A stretch of 64,000 nt of DNA, taken from Anaerolineales bacterium (GTDB lineage: Bacteria; Chloroflexota; Anaerolineae; Anaerolineales; Villigracilaceae). The position numbers and the translations under genes are program-made. Location: the NCBI GenBank assembly GCA_020634895.1, contig JACKAV010000008.1, positions 124,001 through 188,000 on the forward strand, written 5' to 3'. Of this stretch, positions 8,069 to 16,936 are shown piece by piece. The notes beneath the pieces were generated by a model, which saw only the letters and a list, made by a program, of their open reading frames with translations, made no database searches and had not been told where the DNA came from. Each line of letters starts with the position of its first letter. Within the stretch, counting starts at the first letter, position 1.

Positions 8069-9607
8069 ATGACCAATCAACTCATCGAATGTATCCCCAA
8101 TTTTTCTGAAGCACGCCGTCCCGAAGTGATCGATCAGATCGTTAATGCCATCCAGTCGGTTGTGGAGGTTAAACTTCTTGACCGTTCGTCGGATCTTGAC
8201 CATAACCGAACCGTCCTGACTTTTGCTGGTTCTCCATCTGGCGTGGAAGAAGCCGCTTTTCGCGCCATAAAAACAGCGGCTGAGCTCATCGACCTTGATA
8301 ATCATACAGGTGAACATCCGCGCATCGGCGCAACGGATGTGGTTCCATTTGTGCCGCTTGGCGGTGTGACAATGGAGGATTGCATTGCCATCGCAAAAAG
8401 ACTGGGTGAGCGGGTTGGCAGCGAATTAAGTATTCCTGTTTATTTATATGAAGCGGCGGCAACTCGCCCTGAGCGCGCCAATCTTGAAAACATCCGCAGG
8501 GGACAGTACGAAGGGTTGAAAACCGAGATCGAGACCGACCCCAAGCGCGCGCCGGATTTTGGTCCAAGTAAACTTTCAAAAGCAGGCGCAACTGTGATCG
8601 GCGCGCGAAATCCCCTGGTTGCTTTCAACATTTATTTAACCACCGATGATGTCAGTATTGCCAAGAAGATCGCAAAGGCTGTCCGTCATTCCTCGGGCGG
8701 GCTTCGCTATGTAAAAGGTCTCGGTTTGTTGGTTGAGGGACGTGCCCAAGTCTCAATGAACCTCACCAACTTTCGTGAAACTCCCATTGCACGCGTGGTC
8801 GAATTCATTCGCCGCGAAGCTGAACGTTATGGCGTGGGAATCCATCACAGCGAATTAATTGGATTGATTCCCCAGGAAGCTTTGACAGATGCCGCGGTTT
8901 GGTACACCCAGTTGGATGCTTTTTCTCCCGAGCAGATTCTTGAATCCAGGCTTTTCTCTTCTCCCGCCGCGGACACCGCCTCGAACTCGCCGGTGCGTGT
9001 CACTTTTGTCGAGCAGTTGGCTGCGCCGACACCGACTCCCGGCGGCGGTTCCGCAGGAGCTTACGCCGGTGCGATGGGTGCAGCGCTTGTCGCCATGGTG
9101 GCGGGTGTGACCATTGGCAAAAAGAAATATGCCGAAGTGGAAGCCGAAATGCAAGCCATCCGCGTTGTGGCGGAGAATCTCCGCGCCGAACTGACCCAAG
9201 CCGTGGATGACGATGCTGCCTCCTTCGAGATTCTGATGGCAAAATTCAAAATGCCAAAAGATACGGATGAGCAAAAAGCTGCCCGTGATGCCGCCATTAC
9301 GCAGGCAACATTAAACGCTGCGTATATCCCTTTGCATGTGAGTGAACATGCGGTTAAGGTCATGGAACTCGCGCTAAAATGCGCCCAACGCGGACTCCAA
9401 AGCGCGATCAGCGATGCCATGTCCGGTTTTTCGATGGCGCGCGCATCGATCACTGCCGCCGGATATAACGTCCGCATTAATATCAATTCGCTTAACGATA
9501 AATCCCTTGGCGATAAGATGTTGATGGAATTGGCAGAATTGGAAAAAGATGCCGACAGACTCGAAGCTGAGATTAAGACCGTAATGAAAGAGCGAGGCGG
9601 GATCTAA
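8069..9607 (+). CDS. ftcD: Bifunctional glutamate formimidoyltransferase / formimidoyl-THF cyclodeaminase
   Basis: The enzyme takes the formimino group from formiminoglutamate (histidine breakdown) to tetrahydrofolate, then releases ammonia to give 5,10-methenyl-THF. The 512-aa protein contains the transferase (about 1-300), with the motif HTGEHPRIGATD including the predicted catalytic His83. The cyclodeaminase (about 308-505) begins with the PTPGGGSAGAYAGAMGAALV folate-binding segment. This is the fused arrangement of animal FTCD (541 aa); many bacteria keep the halves separate. No other hut gene is adjacent, so it may serve one-carbon supply as well as histidine use. Confidence 0.95.
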   Translation: MTNQLIECIPNFSEARRPEVIDQIVNAIQSVVEVKLLDRSSDLDHNRTVLTFAGSPSGVEEAAFRAIKTAAELIDLDNHTGEHPRIGATDVVPFVPLGGVTMEDCIAIAKRLGERVGSELSIPVYLYEAAATRPERANLENIRRGQYEGLKTEIETDPKRAPDFGPSKLSKAGATVIGARNPLVAFNIYLTTDDVSIAKKIAKAVRHSSGGLRYVKGLGLLVEGRAQVSMNLTNFRETPIARVVEFIRREAERYGVGIHHSELIGLIPQEALTDAAVWYTQLDAFSPEQILESRLFSSPAADTASNSPVRVTFVEQLAAPTPTPGGGSAGAYAGAMGAALVAMVAGVTIGKKKYAEVEAEMQAIRVVAENLRAELTQAVDDDAASFEILMAKFKMPKDTDEQKAARDAAITQATLNAAYIPLHVSEHAVKVMELALKCAQRGLQSAISDAMSGFSMARASITAAGYNVRININSLNDKSLGDKMLMELAELEKDADRLEAEIKTVMKERGGI

Positions 9608-9644
9608 ATCCCGCTTCACTCTTATCGAAATATGAAAGAAGGTT

Positions 9645-10514
9645 ATGAGTTCGAAGATATCGAGAAGAGATTTTCTCAAGTTTCTGAAATACATTAGCGC
9701 TACAACTTTCACTTCTTTTGCAGGAACATATTACACAATGGAATTTGAGCCATCCTGGGTGGAGGTGTCTCAAGTTGAAATTCCTCTTGGCAGCCTGCCG
9801 AAGGCTTTTAATGGATACCGCATCCTTCAGATCAGCGACATCCATATCGGCGGCTGGATGGATCGGGATAAGCTTTCCCATGTGGTGGATTTGGCGATGG
9901 AGCAGAACCCGGACCTGATCGTCACTACAGGAGATTACGTTATCGGGCATTCATGGACGAGCACGCTCGACTACGCGGCTGCAGATTTTATAGAAGTTAT
10001 GAAGCCTTTAACGGATGCCTACGCGGTCATTGGGGTAATGGGCAATCACGATCATTGGACGGATGTTTCCCGCGCGCGAGAAATGTTGCAAGGGGCTGGT
10101 ATCTTGGAATTGCAAAATGATGTCTACCGCCTTGTGAAGGGTGAAGACCATATATACATTGCCGGGTTGGACGATATTTCAGAGGGTAAGGAACGTCTTG
10201 GCGATGTGGAAGAAAAACTCCCATATGGTTCACATACCATTCTTCTGGCACATGAACCGGATTTTGCAGATGTGACTTCGACTCGGGGCAGGTTTATGCT
10301 TCAACTTTCCGGGCATTCGCATGGCGGGCAGGTTGTGATTCCGTTTGTCGGACCTCCTGTCCTGCCGCGTTGGGCGAGACGATATCCTGCGGGCTTGTAT
10401 CTTTTGGGTGAAATGTGGCTATATACAAATCGCGGTGTTGGGATGACGAGTCCTTTCGTGCGGTTCAATTGCCGCCCCGAGATGACCGTTTTCACTCTGA
10501 ATGGACCGGACTAG
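9645..10514 (+). CDS. Tat-exported calcineurin-like metallophosphoesterase
   Basis: This 289-aa protein carries a twin-arginine signal (SRRDFLKFL, residues 6-14) followed by a weakly hydrophobic stretch, so the folded enzyme is probably exported or membrane-tethered. The metal-binding motifs appear in order: DIHIGG, GDYV, GNHDH, AHEPDF and GHSHGG, all diagnostic of the family. The pattern resembles YkuE-type phosphodiesterases. The substrate cannot be told from sequence; lipid-linked or nucleotide phosphodiesters are plausible. It starts 37 bases after the FTCD gene and may be co-transcribed. Confidence 0.9.
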   Translation: MSSKISRRDFLKFLKYISATTFTSFAGTYYTMEFEPSWVEVSQVEIPLGSLPKAFNGYRILQISDIHIGGWMDRDKLSHVVDLAMEQNPDLIVTTGDYVIGHSWTSTLDYAAADFIEVMKPLTDAYAVIGVMGNHDHWTDVSRAREMLQGAGILELQNDVYRLVKGEDHIYIAGLDDISEGKERLGDVEEKLPYGSHTILLAHEPDFADVTSTRGRFMLQLSGHSHGGQVVIPFVGPPVLPRWARRYPAGLYLLGEMWLYTNRGVGMTSPFVRFNCRPEMTVFTLNGPD

Positions 10515-10535
10515 CGTCATATCTTATTATTTTCC

Positions 10536-10564
10536 TTGCCCTTTCCAACCGGCTTGTGTATAAT
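10536..10564 (+). promoter_or_regulatory. ileS promoter upstream of the T-box leader
   Basis: TTGCCC (10536-10541) and TATAAT (10559-10564) are separated by 17 bases. The predicted start near 10571 lies just before Stem I of the T-box. Confidence 0.8.
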
Positions 10565-10570
10565 GCCGTA

Positions 10571-10846
10571 ACCCAAAAGCGCAGATGGGAACGAGTAAAC
10601 CGTTCGAGACGGGCAGCGAGTCCGAGGTCAGGTGTGAAGCGGATACGTTCGAGACGGTTGAAAATCATCCCGGAGTTGTGAACTGAAATCAGGAAAATCT
10701 CTGAGAGTAGGGAATCCGATGTTGTTCTTCGTTATCAGAACAGGACGATGTTGGTCGTCCGATGAGTGTTCATCTTCGGATGAAAACCAGAGTGGTACCG
10801 CGTGAGCTTTGCTCTCGTCTCTGTGAGACGAGAGTTTTTTATTTTT
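10571..10846 (+). promoter_or_regulatory. T-box riboswitch (isoleucine) controlling ileS
   Basis: A T-box binds uncharged tRNA and lets transcription continue. The conserved T-box core AGAGTGGTACCGCG lies at 10789-10802 and is followed by a terminator hairpin. Stem I can be folded by hand: GGGA (10587-10590) pairs with TCCC (10668-10671), and ACCGT (10599-10603) pairs with ACGGT (10654-10658). The specifier loop between them has AGTA (10594-10597) on one side and GAAA followed by ATC (10664-10666) plus A on the other. ATC is an isoleucine codon, which matches the downstream gene. Confidence 0.93.
10812..10846 (+). terminator. Regulatory terminator of the T-box leader
   Basis: CTCTCGTCTC-TGT-GAGACGAGAG hairpin followed by a run of T. 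The antiterminator would form instead when the T-box pairs with the tRNA acceptor end. Confidence 0.9.
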
Positions 10847-10857
10847 CGGAGGCATGA

Positions 10858-13800
10858 ATGTTCAAAGCAGTCAATCCAAAACTCGATGTGCCCGCCATGG
10901 AGGACAATGTCCTCAAAATGTGGAAGCGGCAGGAGGTCTTCAAAAAGACCATCGAGCAACGTCAAGGCAAGCCCGAGTATGTTTTTTATGAAGGTCCGCC
11001 AACAGCGAATGGACGTCCCGGCGTGCATCACGTCCTTGCGCGCGCGTTCAAGGATATGTTCCCGCGTTACAAGACCATGCGCGGATACCATGTCTCGCGC
11101 CGCGGCGGTTGGGATACGCACGGCTTACCGGTTGAGATCGAGGTGGAAAAGCAGCTCGGTTTCAACAACAAGCAGCAGATCGAAGAATACGGCATCGATA
11201 AATTCAACGAACTCTGCAAAAAATCAGTCTTCAATTACATTCAGGATTGGGAGCGACTTACCGACCGCATCGCCTTCTGGGTGGACCTGGACACCGCCTA
11301 TGTGACCTACACCAATGACTACATCGAATCGGTGTGGTGGATTTTGAAAAACTTCTGGGAAAAAGACCTGCTGTTCAAGGGATATAAGATCGTACCTTAT
11401 TGCCCGCGATGCGGCACGCCTCTTTCCGACCATGAAGTTGCTCTCGGTTACGACGAAGCGGAAGACCCGTCAGTGTTTGTCCGCTTCCCACTCGTGGACA
11501 AGCCTGATACTTCGCTCCTCGTATGGACGACTACGCCGTGGACGCTGCCTTCCAATGTCGCTGTTGCCGCGCACCCCGATGTGGATTATGTCACCGTCGA
11601 GCGTGATAACGAAGGGACGAAGGAAAAGCTGATTCTCGCCAAGAATCTGGTGGAGAAAGTCTTTAGGGGCGAAGAGGTCAAGGTGGTGGATACCTTCAAG
11701 GGTAAGAAGTTGAAGGGCATGAAATACAAGCCGCTTTATACCTTCATGCCAGTGGACAAACCTGCTTATTATGTGATTCTGGCGGAATACGTCACCATTG
11801 AAGATGGTACGGGGTTGGTTCATACCGCGCCTGCGTTTGGTCAGGAGGATATGGAGTCCGGCAAGAAGTATGATCTGCCGATCCTGCTTACGGTTCAACC
11901 CGATGGCGCGTTCATCCCTGAGATCACCCCGTGGCGCGGAATCTTCGTCAAGGAAGCCGACCCGCAAATTATCCAGGATCTTGAGGCGCGCGGGTTGATG
12001 TTCCGCTCTGAGCGTTTCACGCATACCTATCCGTTTTGCTGGCGCTGCCATACGCCGCTGCTGTATTATGCGCGCGAGTCATGGTATATCCGCACCAGCG
12101 CGAAGAAGGAAAACCTCGTCAGCCTGAACAAGACGATCAACTGGGTGCCCGATCATATCAAGAATGGGCGCTTTGGCAACTGGCTTGAGAACAATATCGA
12201 CTGGTCGCTTTCGCGCGAACGATATTGGGGTACACCGTTGCCCGTTTGGGAATGTGACGATTGCCATACTCGTGAGTGTGTGGGCTCAGTGAAGGAACTT
12301 TCCGAAAAAGCCGGCAGGGACCTGACCGAGCTCGATCTTCACCGCCCGCACGTGGATAACGTCCATTGGGATTGCGCGAAATGCGGCGGACAGATGACCC
12401 GTGTGAAAGACCTCATCGATGTGTGGTTCGATTCGGGTTCGATGCCGTATGCGCAGTGGCATTATCCGTTCGAGAACAAGGAAAAGTTCGAAGAACAGTA
12501 CCCAGCCGATTACATCTGTGAGGCGGTCGACCAAACGCGCGGATGGTTCTATTCGCTGCACGCCATCTCCACTTTGCTCAATGACCAAGTCTCGTTCAAG
12601 AACGTCATCTGTCTTGGTCACATTCAGGATGCGGAAGGTCGCAAGATGTCCAAGTCGCTGGGCAACATCGTCCAGCCGTGGGATGTGATCAACGCTCATG
12701 GCGCGGACGCGCTGCGCTGGTATCTCTACACCGCCACGCCGCCGGGACAGGAACGCCGCTTCTCATCGGATTTGGTGGGTGAGGTGATCCGCAACTTTAC
12801 ACTCACGTTGTGGAATGTGTACTCGTTCTTCGTGACCTATGCCAACCTCGATAAGCCGCAGGGACTGACCGTCACTGCGCCGACCAACGATCTTGACCGT
12901 TGGTTGCTCTCCGAGTTGAACGTGCTTGTCCGCGATGTGACCAAAGCCTACGAAGAATACGACGTGACCAATGCCACCCGTCCTGTGGAAAAATTCGTCG
13001 AAACGCTTTCGACCTGGTATGTGCGCCGCTCCCGCAGACGCTTCTGGAAGAACGACTCCAGTGCGGACAAACAGGCTGCGTACTCCACGCTGTACACCGC
13101 GTTGGTGACCGTTGCCAAGCTCATCGCGCCTGCCATGCCCTTCCTCGCGGAAGAGCTTTATCAGAACCTCGTCCGCTCGGTGGATGAATTTGCTCCTGAG
13201 TCGGTTCACCTCGCGGAATGGCCCGCCGTGGTGGAAGAATTCATCGATGAGTCTCTCAACCGTGAAATGTCGCTGGTGATGAAACTCGTCTCGCTCGGAC
13301 ACTCCGCGCGCCAGAAAGCGAATCGGAAAGTCCGCCAGCCGTTGGCGGAAGCCGCCTTCTCGGTCGGGAATAACACCGAACGCGAAGCGTTGATGCGAAA
13401 TACCGATGTCGTCGCGGACGAGTTAAACGTCAAAGAGGTACGTCTGCTCGACGCAGCTACTGAGGCGGTATCTCATACGGTCAAGCCGCTGCCTAAGCAG
13501 CTTGGACAGAAATACGGCAACAAATTCCCCGCCATCCAAAAGGCGATTCTCGCCATGAACGCCGAGGAAGTGGCGCAGACTCTCCGCTCTGGCAGTCCGC
13601 TTGAGGTGACCGCGAACGGCGAGACCTTCCAGATCATCTCCGAAGAGGTGGAAGTCAAGGCGCAAGCACGAGAAGGCTTTGCTGTGGCGGAGGATGGTGC
13701 GTACGTTGCCGCCCTCGTCACAGACCTGACGCCTGAACTCGTCGCTGAAGGCTTGGCGCGTGAATTCGTCCGCCGCGTGCAGGACCTGCGCAAGACCGCC

Positions 13801-14001
13801 GACCTGGATGTTGCCGACCGCATCGAACTCTTCGTCGAAGCCAGCGCGGGTTTGAAATCAGCAGTGGAAACCCACGCGGACTATATCAAGTCCGAAACGC
13901 TGACGGTGAAGCTGAACTTTGCCGCTCCACCCACGGATGCATCCGTTGTGGAGGATGAGTTCGAAGGTGAAAAATTGAAGGTTGGGTTGAAAAAGGCTTA
14001 A
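10858..14001 (+). CDS. ileS: Isoleucyl-tRNA synthetase, long eukaryote-like type
   Basis: IleS charges tRNA-Ile. The 1047-aa class I synthetase has a HIGH-type signature as GVHH (55-58), the KMSKS loop at 596-600, an editing domain between them, and two zinc-type Cys pairs (CPRCG and CDDC...CAKC). Length and sequence around FYEGPPTANG and GGWDTHGLPVE fit the IleS2 (eukaryote-like) subgroup rather than the ~940-aa E. coli type; that subgroup is known for mupirocin insensitivity. GGAGG at 10848-10852 precedes the ATG. Expression is under the T-box, and a perfect palindromic terminator follows. Confidence 0.97.
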   Translation: MFKAVNPKLDVPAMEDNVLKMWKRQEVFKKTIEQRQGKPEYVFYEGPPTANGRPGVHHVLARAFKDMFPRYKTMRGYHVSRRGGWDTHGLPVEIEVEKQLGFNNKQQIEEYGIDKFNELCKKSVFNYIQDWERLTDRIAFWVDLDTAYVTYTNDYIESVWWILKNFWEKDLLFKGYKIVPYCPRCGTPLSDHEVALGYDEAEDPSVFVRFPLVDKPDTSLLVWTTTPWTLPSNVAVAAHPDVDYVTVERDNEGTKEKLILAKNLVEKVFRGEEVKVVDTFKGKKLKGMKYKPLYTFMPVDKPAYYVILAEYVTIEDGTGLVHTAPAFGQEDMESGKKYDLPILLTVQPDGAFIPEITPWRGIFVKEADPQIIQDLEARGLMFRSERFTHTYPFCWRCHTPLLYYARESWYIRTSAKKENLVSLNKTINWVPDHIKNGRFGNWLENNIDWSLSRERYWGTPLPVWECDDCHTRECVGSVKELSEKAGRDLTELDLHRPHVDNVHWDCAKCGGQMTRVKDLIDVWFDSGSMPYAQWHYPFENKEKFEEQYPADYICEAVDQTRGWFYSLHAISTLLNDQVSFKNVICLGHIQDAEGRKMSKSLGNIVQPWDVINAHGADALRWYLYTATPPGQERRFSSDLVGEVIRNFTLTLWNVYSFFVTYANLDKPQGLTVTAPTNDLDRWLLSELNVLVRDVTKAYEEYDVTNATRPVEKFVETLSTWYVRRSRRRFWKNDSSADKQAAYSTLYTALVTVAKLIAPAMPFLAEELYQNLVRSVDEFAPESVHLAEWPAVVEEFIDESLNREMSLVMKLVSLGHSARQKANRKVRQPLAEAAFSVGNNTEREALMRNTDVVADELNVKEVRLLDAATEAVSHTVKPLPKQLGQKYGNKFPAIQKAILAMNAEEVAQTLRSGSPLEVTANGETFQIISEEVEVKAQAREGFAVAEDGAYVAALVTDLTPELVAEGLAREFVRRVQDLRKTADLDVADRIELFVEASAGLKSAVETHADYIKSETLTVKLNFAAPPTDASVVEDEFEGEKLKVGLKKA

Positions 14002-14010
14002 CAGTTTTGA

Positions 14011-14044
14011 AAAAAAGGGCGACTCATATGAGTCGCCCTTTTTT
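14011..14044. terminator. Terminator after ileS
   Basis: Perfect palindrome AAAAAAGGGCGACTCAT and its complement, ending in a T run. Confidence 0.92.
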
Positions 14045-14053
14045 GTTTCCTTT

Positions 14054-14059
14054 TATAAT
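14054..14059 (+). promoter_or_regulatory. Candidate -10 box for the lipid synthase-GNAT operon
   Basis: TATAAT about 40 bases before the ATG at 14099. Its -35 region would fall inside the ileS terminator and is not recognisable. Confidence 0.4.
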
Positions 14060-14098
14060 GAACGGTGTTAAAACCTGAAAACCACCAAAGGAAGATTC

Positions 14099-14833
14099 AT
14101 GACCTCTACTGCAATTGAAGAAACCAAACCCAATTTCCTGCGCGTTGCCGCCGCCTATGGCGTGCATCTGTTTACTGCCACCGGCGCCGTATGGGGAATG
14201 CTGGGCATCTTTGCCATTTTCGAAGGCAATTACAAAATGATGATCGTCTGGATGATCGTCGCCATGCTGGTGGACGGTTTCGACGGTACGCTTGCCCGCT
14301 GGGCAGACGTAAAGACCTACGCCAACGGCGTTGACGGTGCGCTGCTCGACAACATTCTCGACTATCTCAACTACGTTCTTGTTCCCGCCGTTTTCATGAT
14401 CCACACCGACCTGCTGCCCGAGCCTGTCAAGTGGATCACGGCGTGCCTCATTTTGCTCACGTCCGCGTATCAATTCACCCAGACCGACGCCAAGACCGAA
14501 GACCATCACTTCAAGGGGTTCCCGTCTTATTGGAACGTCGCTGCGCTTTATATGCTGCTGATGAACCTGCCGCCCTGGGTCAACTTCGGCTTTTTGATGC
14601 TTTTCAATGTCATGGTCTTTATTCCCGTCAAATATATCTATCCCAGCCGCAACAGTTACCTGCGCACGCTGACCCTTGTCCTCACTTATCTTTATGCTGC
14701 CGTGGGCATCTGGGGCTTGCTTCTCTATCCAGATACTCCGTCATGGGTCGCGTGGTCATCGCTGATCTATGTTGGATATTATCTCGTTCTGAGCCTGATT
14801 CCCAAGAACAAGACTCCCGCCCATGCAAATTGA
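14099..14833 (+). CDS. CDP-alcohol phosphatidyltransferase, phosphatidylcholine-synthase-like
   Basis: This 244-aa membrane enzyme family joins CDP-diacylglycerol to an alcohol. The signature DGTLAR, then DGALLDNILDY, gives the DG..AR...D...D metal site, and about seven hydrophobic segments follow. The spacing and the DGALLDN.(L/V)DY block look like bacterial phosphatidylcholine synthase (Pcs, about 240 aa) rather than PgsA or PssA. That choice is from memory of the family and is less sure than the superfamily call. It overlaps the GNAT gene by 11 bases and lies near other lipid genes (PlsC-like and lipid kinase). Confidence 0.85.
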   Translation: MTSTAIEETKPNFLRVAAAYGVHLFTATGAVWGMLGIFAIFEGNYKMMIVWMIVAMLVDGFDGTLARWADVKTYANGVDGALLDNILDYLNYVLVPAVFMIHTDLLPEPVKWITACLILLTSAYQFTQTDAKTEDHHFKGFPSYWNVAALYMLLMNLPPWVNFGFLMLFNVMVFIPVKYIYPSRNSYLRTLTLVLTYLYAAVGIWGLLLYPDTPSWVAWSSLIYVGYYLVLSLIPKNKTPAHAN

Positions 14834-15254
14834 CATTGCCACCCATGCGGATGAGGAACTACTCTACGAGGCATTTCAACGCCTTGTCCCGCAATTGACC
14901 TCGAACAATCCGCCTCCAACCCGCGACGAACTGGCTGCTCTGCTTCGAGATGCCTCTTCCACGCTGTTGATCGCCCGCAGCGACAGCGGACAGATCATCG
15001 GTGCCCTGAATCTTACCGTGTACCGCGTCCCGACCGGGGTCCGCTCCATCATTGAAGATGTCATTGTGGATATTTCCGCCCGCGGGCAGGGAGTTGGCGA
15101 AGCTCTTATGCAGTCTGCCATCGAGCTGGCGAAGGAAAAAGGCGCTCACAATATATCGCTTACGTCCAATTCACTGCGTGTGGCTGCCAACAAGCTATAT
15201 CTAAAATTGGGTTTTGAGAAACGGGATACCAATGCCTACAAATTGAAGTTATGA
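14823..15254 (+). CDS. GNAT-family N-acetyltransferase
   Basis: The 143-aa single-domain acetyltransferase has the acetyl-CoA pyrophosphate-binding motif A as ARGQGVGEALM (R/Q-x-x-G-x-G/A) at about 81-91, preceded by the VEDVIV-like beta4 strand and followed by the N.LY.KLGF motif near the C-terminus. The substrate is unknown. Translation is probably coupled to the upstream phosphatidyltransferase, since the reading frames overlap by 11 bases; that hints at a lipid-linked role but does not show it. Confidence 0.88.
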   Translation: MQIDIATHADEELLYEAFQRLVPQLTSNNPPPTRDELAALLRDASSTLLIARSDSGQIIGALNLTVYRVPTGVRSIIEDVIVDISARGQGVGEALMQSAIELAKEKGAHNISLTSNSLRVAANKLYLKLGFEKRDTNAYKLKL

Positions 15255-15260
15255 AAAAAT

Positions 15261-15290
15261 AAAATCCCACTCGATAAGAGTGGGATTTTT
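15261..15290. terminator. Bidirectional terminator between GNAT and acyltransferase genes
   Basis: AAAATCCCACTC-GATAA-GAGTGGGATTTTT hairpin between convergent genes. Confidence 0.9.
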
Positions 15291-15298
15291 TACTTTTG

Positions 15299-15976
15299 TT
15301 ATCTTGAGGTGATTAAGAATTTCTCGCTTGACTTACTCAGGTCGCAATACACTCCGCGATAATGTTCGGGCATCAGTTCGGCGATCTTATACATCATATC
15401 ATCCACAATCTGTTGCCGCATTTCGCTCGTGACCTTCCCGTCTGCCTTGACGGTGAAGGGTTCGCCCATGCGAATATGAAAATCGGTTTTCTTGAGGCTT
15501 TTTAGGTTCTTGAGAAAGTTCTCTCCGCCCCAGTGAGCGATGGGGAGAACCGTTGCGCCAGACTTTAGAGCAAGGATGGCGGCTCCCGGCAGTCCGCGCC
15601 GCAGGATACCGGTCTTGTTGCGGGTCCCCTCCGGGGCGACACCAAAGATGTATTCTTCTTCCAATTTTCTCAGGGCGCTTTTAAGGGCGGTCAAGTCCGC
15701 TTCGCCGCGATGGACAGGGATGATCTCCCATGCACCAAAGACCCAGTGCAGGAACGCGTTATCGAACGCTTCGGCTTTTCCCCAACCGGTGATTTTCCTT
15801 GGCTGTAGAATGGTTGCCAGTACAGGGACTTCAATTTGACCGGTATGATTTGTAATGATGATCAATGGTCCCTTTTGGGGAACCGCATTGATATCGAACG
15901 GCATATCGAGCCGCAGGGTGAAACGGAAATAAATCCGCAGGGCAGTTGTGATGAACCAAAGGGAAAATTTTTTCAT
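15299..15976 (-). CDS. PlsC-like acyltransferase with altered active-site motif
   Basis: The family moves acyl chains to lysophosphatidate or related acceptors at the membrane. In this 225-aa protein the substrate-binding block APEGTR (114-119) is intact. The catalytic NH(X4)D motif instead reads NHTGQIE (Asn43, His44, Glu49), so Glu replaces the charge-relay Asp. An N-terminal hydrophobic segment fits membrane association. It starts 6 bases after the lipid kinase stop, so the two form an operon that could make and acylate phospholipid intermediates. PlsC is the best guess, but another acceptor is possible given the changed motif. Confidence 0.85.
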   Translation of the reverse strand: MKKFSLWFITTALRIYFRFTLRLDMPFDINAVPQKGPLIIITNHTGQIEVPVLATILQPRKITGWGKAEAFDNAFLHWVFGAWEIIPVHRGEADLTALKSALRKLEEEYIFGVAPEGTRNKTGILRRGLPGAAILALKSGATVLPIAHWGGENFLKNLKSLKKTDFHIRMGEPFTVKADGKVTSEMRQQIVDDMMYKIAELMPEHYRGVYCDLSKSSEKFLITSR

Positions 15977-15982
15977 AAAATC

Positions 15983-16903
15983 TCAGGCGTGGATGATCTC
16001 AAGTTCCTGGGGCAGCAGCTCAAGGGTCAGTTCTGAACCGTTCAGGCAGATGAACTCTCCGTCTGCATGGGCGGGGAAAGTCAAATCCAGTGATTTGATC
16101 AAAACTTTCCTTGCCTGCTTCATTTGGATTTCAGGCAGGGTTGCTTGTGTCCCGCTGATGAAGTGGGGGATCATTGCAAGGATGCGCCCTTTCGAGGCGG
16201 TCTCAGCGATGCAGAGGTCGAAGAGACCATCATCTGCCTTTGAGTTCGGCGCCATCTGAAAACCCCCGCCCATTCGTTTGCCGTTCATGACCGAGATCAT
16301 CAGCGATGTTTGCTTGATGGTTTCGTTATCGTCGAGCACGATCTCGACCTGGGCGGGGTTGTAATAGAGGAAGACGGTTTTGACCACGCCGATGAGATAC
16401 GCCAGCAAGCCGCGCGTCCAGCGGACTTTGATCGCCTCGTTACCGACAGCCGCATCAAAGCCGACGCCGATGCCGTTGCCGAAATATCGCCCATCCGGAT
16501 AATCTCCGCCTTTCACGAGACCCAGATCGATCTTTTTGCGTTTGTCTTCTTTCAACGCTTTTAATCCGTCGGTCAAATTTGTTGGGATGCCCGTACCTCC
16601 CGCAAAATCATTCCCCGTTCCGATGCCCAGTACCGTGAAAGCCACACTGTTATGTCCGGCTTTTTTGGCGCGCATGATTCCGTTTATCGCTTCGTTCACG
16701 GTCCCGTCACCGCTGGCGCAGACGATCACGTCAAAACCATCACGCGCCGCATTTTCGGCAAGCTCGGCTGCGTGCCAAACGCCTTCCGTACGGATCAGCG
16801 TGAAATCAAAATTGTTCTCTTTTAGGAAAGTTTCTATCTGCGGTATGGATTTTTCTCCAAGTCCGCGCCCCGATGTCGGATTTACAATGACGAAGTATTT
16901 CAT
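15983..16903 (-). CDS. Diacylglycerol kinase-family lipid kinase (YegS-like)
   Basis: The 306-aa protein shows the DAGK catalytic features: VNPTSGRG near the N-terminus, the glycine-rich nucleotide loop SGDGTVNEAING (64-75), then GTGNDFAGG. The C-terminal beta domain ends in a HADGE(F/I) motif that is conserved in the family. It phosphorylates a lipid alcohol such as diacylglycerol, or a sphingoid/undecaprenyl-type substrate. The acyltransferase gene follows at 6 bases, so a phospholipid recycling or synthesis unit is likely. The start is clear, with the family's canonical N-terminus. Confidence 0.92.
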   Translation of the reverse strand: MKYFVIVNPTSGRGLGEKSIPQIETFLKENNFDFTLIRTEGVWHAAELAENAARDGFDVIVCASGDGTVNEAINGIMRAKKAGHNSVAFTVLGIGTGNDFAGGTGIPTNLTDGLKALKEDKRKKIDLGLVKGGDYPDGRYFGNGIGVGFDAAVGNEAIKVRWTRGLLAYLIGVVKTVFLYYNPAQVEIVLDDNETIKQTSLMISVMNGKRMGGGFQMAPNSKADDGLFDLCIAETASKGRILAMIPHFISGTQATLPEIQMKQARKVLIKSLDLTFPAHADGEFICLNGSELTLELLPQELEIIHA

Positions 16904-16936
16904 GCCAGCTCCCGATGTGAAAGTGGAGCGAGTTTA

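Noticed and set aside
11470..13302. Long minus-strand frames inside ileS (193 and 179 codons)
   Set aside because: Antisense to a conserved synthetase, without promoter or family features.
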